From Rhodobacterales bacterium (GTDB taxonomy: Bacteria > Pseudomonadota > Alphaproteobacteria > Rhodobacterales > Rhodobacteraceae), in the NCBI GenBank assembly GCA_013297695.1, contig JAAFHX010000006.1, positions 1 to 47,913 of the forward strand: a DNA stretch of 47,913 nt, written 5' to 3'. Shown here piece by piece: positions 43,603 to 47,913 of the stretch (position 1 is the stretch's first letter; the number at the start of each line of letters is the position of its first letter). Under the pieces are notes generated by a model. That model saw only the letters and a program-made list of their open reading frames with translations. It was not told the origin of the DNA and did no database searches. Made by a program: the position numbers and the translations under genes.

Positions 43603-43639
43603 GGGCCACGAGCCCCCAAAGGCCCTGTCACCCGGGGCC

Positions 43640-43656
43640 GGGCCGGCGACCGGCCC
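43640..43656 (-). terminator. Hairpin downstream of the molybdenum hydroxylase genes
   Basis: A 7-bp GC stem (43640-43646 with 43650-43656) with a 3-nt loop, 24 bp past the large-subunit stop on the minus strand. There is no U-tract. Confidence 0.35.
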
Positions 43657-43679
43657 GTGCCGCGCGGTTCGCGGTCTTG

Positions 43680-45914
43680 TCAGGCAAAACTTGCGGCCTT
43701 GCCAAAGGGCAGGTCGCGCAGCCTTTGCCCGGTCAGGGCAAAGATGGCATTGCCAAGCGCGGGTGCTGCGGGCGGTGTGCCCGGCTCGCCGATGCCGCGA
43801 ATCTTCGGACCGGTTTCCAGTATGCGGACGGCGATGGGCGGACACTGGTACAGCCGCAGAGGTTCGTAATCGGGAAAGTTCGTCTGTTCGACACGGCCTT
43901 CGGCAAAGGTGATCTCGCCCCGGATCGCAGCCGACAAGCCATAGACCACCGCACCCGCGACCTGCGCCTCGATGTTGCGCGGGTCAAGTGCCGTGCCGAC
44001 ATCTGCGGCGGCCCAGGCATTGGTCAGGCGAATGCCCTTGGCGGTCTGTTCCACCTCGATCACCTGGGCAACCGGCACACCGAAGGACAGAACGAAAGCC
44101 ACGCCGCGCGCGCGGCCGGCAGGCGTGCTGCCCCAGCCCGACATCTCGGCCACGGCCTCCAGCACCTTGCGCGAGGGGGCGTCGGTGATCTGCGTCAGGC
44201 GAAACTCCAGCGGGTCGGCCCCTGCCAGATGCGCGAGTTCGTCGATCGCGGTTTCCTGAAAGAACCCGTTCTGCGAATTGCCGACCGACCGCCACGATCC
44301 GACAGGGGCCATGGCCGGCGCGCGATAGCCCGTGACGCGGTAGTTCGGGAACGCGTAGGGCTGATCCCATGCGCCCTGCACGATGGTCGAATCGGGTCCG
44401 GGAACCGAATAGCCCAGGCGGCCGACCTGACTTTCGATCACCGAGGCGGCGACGGTGTCGAAATCGAAGGCCGCGACCTTGCCCTTTGCCAGGGTCGCGC
44501 GGATGCGGGCGCGGGCCATGGGGCGATAGGTGTCGTGGGTCATGTCTTCCTCGCGGCTCCAGGTCACCAGAACCGGCGTGCCCTGCATCGCCTTGGCGAC
44601 GGTGATGGCCTGGCAGACGAAATCCATCTCGGCCCGCCGTCCGAACCCGCCGCCCATGACAGGGGTATGGACGGTGATCGCCTCGGGCGGAAGGCCGGTC
44701 AGGCGGGTGCCTTCGGTGATGACCTGGGTGGGAAGCTGGGTGCCGGCCCAGACCGTAAGGGTGCCCTTGTCAAACAGGGCGGCTGCCGTCATCGGCTCCA
44801 TCGTGGCATGGGCCAGGTGCGGAACGCTGTAGTCGGCCTGAAACATGTCTCCCGTCAGGGCGGTCTCGACGTTGCCGTCGTTGCGGTTGCGGCTGTCATG
44901 TTTCCCGGAAGCAAGGGCTTGCGACAGCGCTTCTGCCATCTGGGACGTGCTGGCGGGATAGGCGGCAGGGGCCCAGGTGAAGCTGACGGCATCGGCGGCC
45001 TGAAATGCCGTCCAGGTCGTGTCGGCCACCACGGCGATGCCGTTCTCGACCGGGATGACGGCATGGACGCCGGGCATGGCAAGCGCCTCGGTCGCGTCGT
45101 AGCCGGTCATCGCCGCGCCAAGGTTGGGATTGGTTCGGACGGTGGCGAACTTCATGCCGGGCAGGCGGATGTCGATGGTATAGGTTTCGGTTCCGGTGGA
45201 TTTGGCGACCATGTCGGTGCGGGGCAGGGATTGGCCCAGCAGTTTCCAGTCGGTGCGGGGTTTCAGAACCGGTTCCGCCGGAAGCTTCAGCGCCGCTGCC
45301 GCAACGGCAAGCGCGGCATAGGGGATGCCGGTGCCGTCCGGCACGATGACCGCGCCTGCTTCGGTGCGCAGCGCGGACGGTTCGATGCCCAGCCGCTGTG
45401 CTGCGGCGGCGACCAGAGTCGCCCGGGCGGCAGCCCCGGCGAGGCGCATCTTGTCGAAAGCATCGGGGATGGACGAAGACCCGCCGGTAATCTGGAACCC
45501 GATGAGCTTCAACGGGATCTCCGTGGCCTTGCGCAAGGTCTCGGCCAGCCAGCCGGTATCGGTCGGGGCAAAGGGGATGCCTTCGGCGGCGACGGCCCCG
45601 TTGAAATAGGCGCTTGAGGCCGGGCCGTGGATCACGCGGACCTGGTCCCAGGCAAGGTCCATCTCTTCGGCAACAAGGGCGGCCAGCGTGCTTTGCACCC
45701 CCTGCCCCAGTTCCGCGCGCGGGGCGATCAGGGTTACACCCGAGGCGTCGATCAATACATAGGGCGTCAGCGTGGCGCCGCCGTAGGGCAGGCCGGTTTC
45801 AAGCGGATTGCCATAGGGGGTGGCGTATTTCCACCAGCCGAAGGCGACGCCGCCCGCGATGGCGGCCATGCCGATCAGAAAGCCCCGGCGGGCGATGGTT
45901 CCGCTGCGCGACAT
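43680..45914 (-). CDS. Molybdopterin-binding hydroxylase large subunit (IorB/aldehyde dehydrogenase type)
   Basis: 744 residues. The N-terminus has a twin-arginine signal (ARRGFLIGMAAIAGG), so the enzyme is exported folded. Molybdopterin-site segments include PRAELGQGVQSTL, MGGGFGRRAEMDF, PVGSWRSVGNSQNGF and GIGEPGTPPAAPAL. It belongs with isoquinoline 1-oxidoreductase beta and membrane-bound aldehyde dehydrogenases; the substrate is not known. There is no FAD subunit, so electrons probably pass to a periplasmic acceptor. The ATG is 1 bp after the small-subunit stop, with GGAGGT five nt ahead. Confidence 0.9.
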   Translation of the reverse strand: MSRSGTIARRGFLIGMAAIAGGVAFGWWKYATPYGNPLETGLPYGGATLTPYVLIDASGVTLIAPRAELGQGVQSTLAALVAEEMDLAWDQVRVIHGPASSAYFNGAVAAEGIPFAPTDTGWLAETLRKATEIPLKLIGFQITGGSSSIPDAFDKMRLAGAAARATLVAAAAQRLGIEPSALRTEAGAVIVPDGTGIPYAALAVAAAALKLPAEPVLKPRTDWKLLGQSLPRTDMVAKSTGTETYTIDIRLPGMKFATVRTNPNLGAAMTGYDATEALAMPGVHAVIPVENGIAVVADTTWTAFQAADAVSFTWAPAAYPASTSQMAEALSQALASGKHDSRNRNDGNVETALTGDMFQADYSVPHLAHATMEPMTAAALFDKGTLTVWAGTQLPTQVITEGTRLTGLPPEAITVHTPVMGGGFGRRAEMDFVCQAITVAKAMQGTPVLVTWSREEDMTHDTYRPMARARIRATLAKGKVAAFDFDTVAASVIESQVGRLGYSVPGPDSTIVQGAWDQPYAFPNYRVTGYRAPAMAPVGSWRSVGNSQNGFFQETAIDELAHLAGADPLEFRLTQITDAPSRKVLEAVAEMSGWGSTPAGRARGVAFVLSFGVPVAQVIEVEQTAKGIRLTNAWAAADVGTALDPRNIEAQVAGAVVYGLSAAIRGEITFAEGRVEQTNFPDYEPLRLYQCPPIAVRILETGPKIRGIGEPGTPPAAPALGNAIFALTGQRLRDLPFGKAASFA

Positions 45915-45915
45915 C

Positions 45916-46383
45916 TCAGACCTCCTGCAGGCGACGGGCGGCGTCATGGATCGCGGCCCGGATGCGGGGATAGGTGCCGCAGCGGCACAGGTTGCCCGAC
46001 ATCGCCTCGTCGATTTCGGCATCGGTTGGTGCGGGATTTTCGGACAAGAGGCTTGCCGCCTGCATGATCTGGCCGGATTGGCAGTAGCCGCACTGCGCCA
46101 CCTGGCCCGCAATCCACGCCGCCTGCACGGCATGGAGCGCATCCCGAGTGCCCAGCCCCTCGATCGTGGTGATGGCAGCGCCTTCGACATCGGCCAGCGC
46201 GATCTGGCAGGACCGCTGTGCGACCCCGTCCACATGCACCGTGCAGGCCCCGCAGGCAGCGACCCCGCAGCCGTACTTCGTGCCTGTAAGGTTCAGCCCG
46301 TCGCGCAGCGCCCAGAGAAGCGGCATGTCGGACGGCAGATCAAGGCTGCGGGTTTCGCCGTTTACGGTCAGGGTGGTCGGCAT
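45916..46383 (-). CDS. [2Fe-2S] small subunit of the molybdenum hydroxylase (IorA type)
   Basis: 155 residues with both iron-sulfur sites complete: Cys39, Cys44, Cys47 and Cys59 (plant-type), and Cys98, Cys101, Cys133 and Cys135 (helical domain, QCGYCQSG and NLCRCGTY). It relays electrons from the molybdenum centre. It has no signal of its own and is presumably carried out with the Tat-marked large subunit. Divergent from a TetR gene, with a shared control region. Confidence 0.94.
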   Translation of the reverse strand: MPTTLTVNGETRSLDLPSDMPLLWALRDGLNLTGTKYGCGVAACGACTVHVDGVAQRSCQIALADVEGAAITTIEGLGTRDALHAVQAAWIAGQVAQCGYCQSGQIMQAASLLSENPAPTDAEIDEAMSGNLCRCGTYPRIRAAIHDAARRLQEV

Positions 46384-46404
46384 GGGAGTCTCGCGTTTGG
46401 GATT

Positions 46405-46444
46405 TTGGACAAAATGAGTTCACTTTGTCATTATGTCAATTGAC
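46405..46444. promoter_or_regulatory. Overlapping divergent promoters with a palindrome between hydroxylase genes and tetR
   Basis: The perfect palindrome GTCAATTGAC lies at 46435-46444. Minus strand: -35 TTGACA (46434-46439) overlaps it, with CATTTT 17 bp on as a weak -10. Plus strand: -35 TTGGAC (46405-46410), then -10 CATTAT (46429-46434). A TetR dimer on the palindrome would cover both promoters. Confidence 0.55.
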
Positions 46445-46474
46445 TTGCGGTGCGATGGTTGCCACACAAGTCCC

Positions 46475-47053
46475 ATGAGGCCACCTGTCCCGACCCCATC
46501 GCCGAAATCCGACGCGATCCACGACGCGGCGTTCCGGTGTTTTGCGACCTATGGCTATCGCCGCACCACGATGGACGACATCGCCCGGCAGGCAGGCATG
46601 TCGCGGTCTGCGCTGTACCTGCACTATCGCAACAAGGAAGACATCTTCCGGTCGATAGCCTTGCGAACCTTCGATCAGGCGCTTGAAGATGTGGCACAGG
46701 CGCTTGCGGTGCCCGCGCTGACCGCCGAAGCGGCGCTGCTGGCGGCATTTCACGCCAAGGACGGCGCGGTGATGGAGGTCGTGCTGACCACGCCGCATGG
46801 CGCGGAACTGCTGGATGCGGGCTTCGAGGTGGCGGCAGACATCGTGCGCGACGGAGAAGCCAGGATCGCGGCGCTGCTGGCGGACTGGCTTGCAGCGCGC
46901 GGGATACCCGACGGTCTGGGAACGCCCGACAGCATTGCGGCAGCGATCCTGCAGTCGCTGAAGGCGGTCAAGACCGAATGCCGGACGCTGGAGCGGTATC
47001 GCGCCGGGCAGGAACAGTTGTCCCGACTGTTCGGGCGTGCGCTTGGCCCGTGA
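46475..47053 (+). CDS. TetR-family regulator
   Basis: 192 residues. The N-terminal helix-turn-helix is typical: AAFRCFATYGYRRTTMDDIARQAGMSRSALYLHYRNKEDIF (about 14-54). The C-terminal ligand domain is not specific. Divergence from the molybdenum hydroxylase genes and the shared palindrome suggest it represses them and itself until an aldehyde- or aromatic-type inducer binds. ATG 46475 is preferred over ATG 46433, which lies in the promoter. Confidence 0.9.
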   Translation: MRPPVPTPSPKSDAIHDAAFRCFATYGYRRTTMDDIARQAGMSRSALYLHYRNKEDIFRSIALRTFDQALEDVAQALAVPALTAEAALLAAFHAKDGAVMEVVLTTPHGAELLDAGFEVAADIVRDGEARIAALLADWLAARGIPDGLGTPDSIAAAILQSLKAVKTECRTLERYRAGQEQLSRLFGRALGP

Positions 47054-47261
47054 TCCCTGCGGTAGCTGCGGCAGGTCTGCCCGTTCCGCCCGCCGCGCAT
47101 CGGGTTCCGCTTGCAGCAGGCGCGCCTGCCTGAGGCCCGAAGCCTTGGAATGGCTGCCGATGCCGGGGTCCTGACAGAATGACGGATGGTTGACGGTACC
47201 ATTACGGGGAAACGGCCAGTGTCGGACGATCAAGACTCCTCTTGGCAAAAGGCGTCCCCCA

Positions 47262-47639
47262 ATGACCGCAACGATTCAGACCCAGGAAACGTTGCGGATC
47301 ACCGCGACCGCAGTCTCCCCGGCTGCGGAACTGGCAATCGGATCGGTTGCCAGCCTCCTCGGGATCGAGCCGCACAGGGTGGCGGAACGGCGGGCATCTG
47401 TCCCCACGGTGCCGGTCGACCAAGTTCCCGGCCCAGGGGTCCGGCGGGTATCGGCGGTGCTGATGCTCCTTGGGCTTCGGGTGCGGCTCGATCCCGGTTT
47501 TTTCATCGGCGCGGGGAAGGTGCCCTGTGTCGCCGTTGCCCTGCGGCCAAGGACCGGGGCAGATTGCGCAGACATTGCGCTGCGGGTTTCGGCCCGCCTG
47601 CGCGGTACACTGCCGCACGGGTTTGGGCAAAGCCGTTAA
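47262..47639 (+). CDS. Hypothetical protein
   Basis: 125 residues, MTATIQTQETLRITATAV onward, Val/Ala/Arg-rich, with a possible helical segment SPAAELAIGSVASLLGI and a hydrophobic stretch VSAVLMLLGLRV. No family is recognised, and no signal or clear membrane helix is seen. Codon use looks like the neighbours (GC-rich third positions), but the ATG lacks a good ribosome site. The 208 bp before it (47054-47261) hold no other gene. Its position ahead of motB may be chance. Confidence 0.55.
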   Translation: MTATIQTQETLRITATAVSPAAELAIGSVASLLGIEPHRVAERRASVPTVPVDQVPGPGVRRVSAVLMLLGLRVRLDPGFFIGAGKVPCVAVALRPRTGADCADIALRVSARLRGTLPHGFGQSR

Positions 47640-47642
47640 AAT

Positions 47643-47662
47643 ACCAAGGGTTAAGCCTTGGT
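47643..47662. terminator. Small hairpin between the hypothetical gene and motB
   Basis: ACCAAGG (47643-47649) pairs with CCTTGGT (47656-47662) around a 6-nt loop. Only two T residues end the plus side; the minus side reads into ATTTTAA. It could be a weak terminator or a protein site. Confidence 0.35.
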
Positions 47663-47711
47663 TCATCCTGCCCGGCTAGGTCTGTGGGCGGGTGAATGGA
47701 AGGGTGGTGGA

Positions 47712-47913
47712 ATGGCCGGGCAGTCAAATGCCGCGCCAGTCATCATCAAACGCAAGAAGATCGTTCAGGGCGGCGGGCACCATGGGGGTGCCTGGAAGGT
47801 GGCGTATGCCGACTTCGTGACCGCCATGATGGCCTTTTTCATGTTGATGTGGCTGCTGAACGCGACGACGGAAAAACAGCGCAAGGGCATCGCGGACTAC
47901 TTCAATCCGACGG
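47712..47913 (+). CDS. motB: Flagellar motor protein MotB (5' part, cut by the window edge)
   Basis: The first 67 residues are present: MAGQSNAAPVIIKRKKI, a basic stretch, then WKVAYADFVTAMMAFFMLMWLL, the single transmembrane helix with the proton-carrying aspartate in YADFVTAMMAFF. This is the classic MotB N-terminus. The peptidoglycan-binding OmpA-like domain lies beyond position 47913. It suggests a motile organism, or at least flagellar genes, to the right. Confidence 0.93.
   Translation, partial: MAGQSNAAPVIIKRKKIVQGGGHHGGAWKVAYADFVTAMMAFFMLMWLLNATTEKQRKGIADYFNPT

Overview
The window is high-GC DNA of an alphaproteobacterium of the Rhodobacteraceae (Rhodobacter/Paracoccus/Gemmobacter type). 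The best evidence is the RegB-SenC-RegA-HvrA-AhcY block, which has the Rhodobacter gene order. In it the RegB redox cysteine, the RegB quinone-site motif and the RegA phosphoacceptor aspartate can all be read directly. Two copies of a GC-rich intergenic repeat that I remember as common in this family support this. All calls come from reading the sequence; no database search was made.

Region 1 (1-8.9 kb, minus strand): an overlapping operon tsaE - amgK-like kinase - murU-like nucleotidyltransferase - addB - addA - trxA, covering tRNA t6A synthesis, cell-wall sugar recycling, double-strand-break repair and thiol redox. Region 2 (8.9-16.7 kb): a kinase-less PAS protein (DivL-like), regB, divergent senC/regA, hvrA, an HD hydrolase, ahcY and a DUF2853 gene. 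Region 3 (16.7-25.8 kb): a 334-bp structured intergenic stretch, then EVE, YciI-like, gpsA and tsaD on the minus strand, hemD - mitofilin-like - hemY on the plus strand, a Ser/Thr kinase fused to a universal-stress domain, a phosphoesterase and tRNA-Thr(CGT).

Region 4 (26-32.4 kb): a compact hoxFUYHW operon for a cytoplasmic NAD(H)-linked [NiFe] hydrogenase with its own maturation protease, followed by 3-hydroxybutyrate dehydrogenase and a small secreted protein. No hyp maturation genes are present here, so they must lie elsewhere if the enzyme is active. Region 5 (32.4-42.5 kb): an amino-sugar locus. One arm (minus) encodes a GlcNAc/MurNAc-type kinase, a GntR regulator, a SIS-domain deaminase and NagA. 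The other arm (plus) encodes MurQ, a CUT1 ABC importer and a Gfo/Idh/MocA oxidoreductase. The divergent promoters carry mirrored copies of an 18-bp direct-repeat operator in both -35/-10 spacers. The likely logic is import of GlcNAc/MurNAc-type sugars, phosphorylation, MurQ ether cleavage, NagA deacetylation and deamination to fructose-6-phosphate.

Region 6 (42.5-47.9 kb): a decayed patch with a LysR remnant and a frameshifted Fe(II)/2-oxoglutarate oxygenase pseudogene, then a Tat-exported two-subunit molybdenum hydroxylase with a divergent TetR regulator, an unrecognised ORF, and the start of motB, which runs off the right edge.

Points most worth a second look are the mirrored operator architecture with a possibly dual GlcNAc/MurNAc kinase next to MurQ, the coexistence of AmgK/MurU and MurQ routes, the oxygenase pseudogene, the oxidoreductase inside the amino-sugar transporter operon, and the structured, terminator-capped intergenic region at 16.7-16.9 kb.
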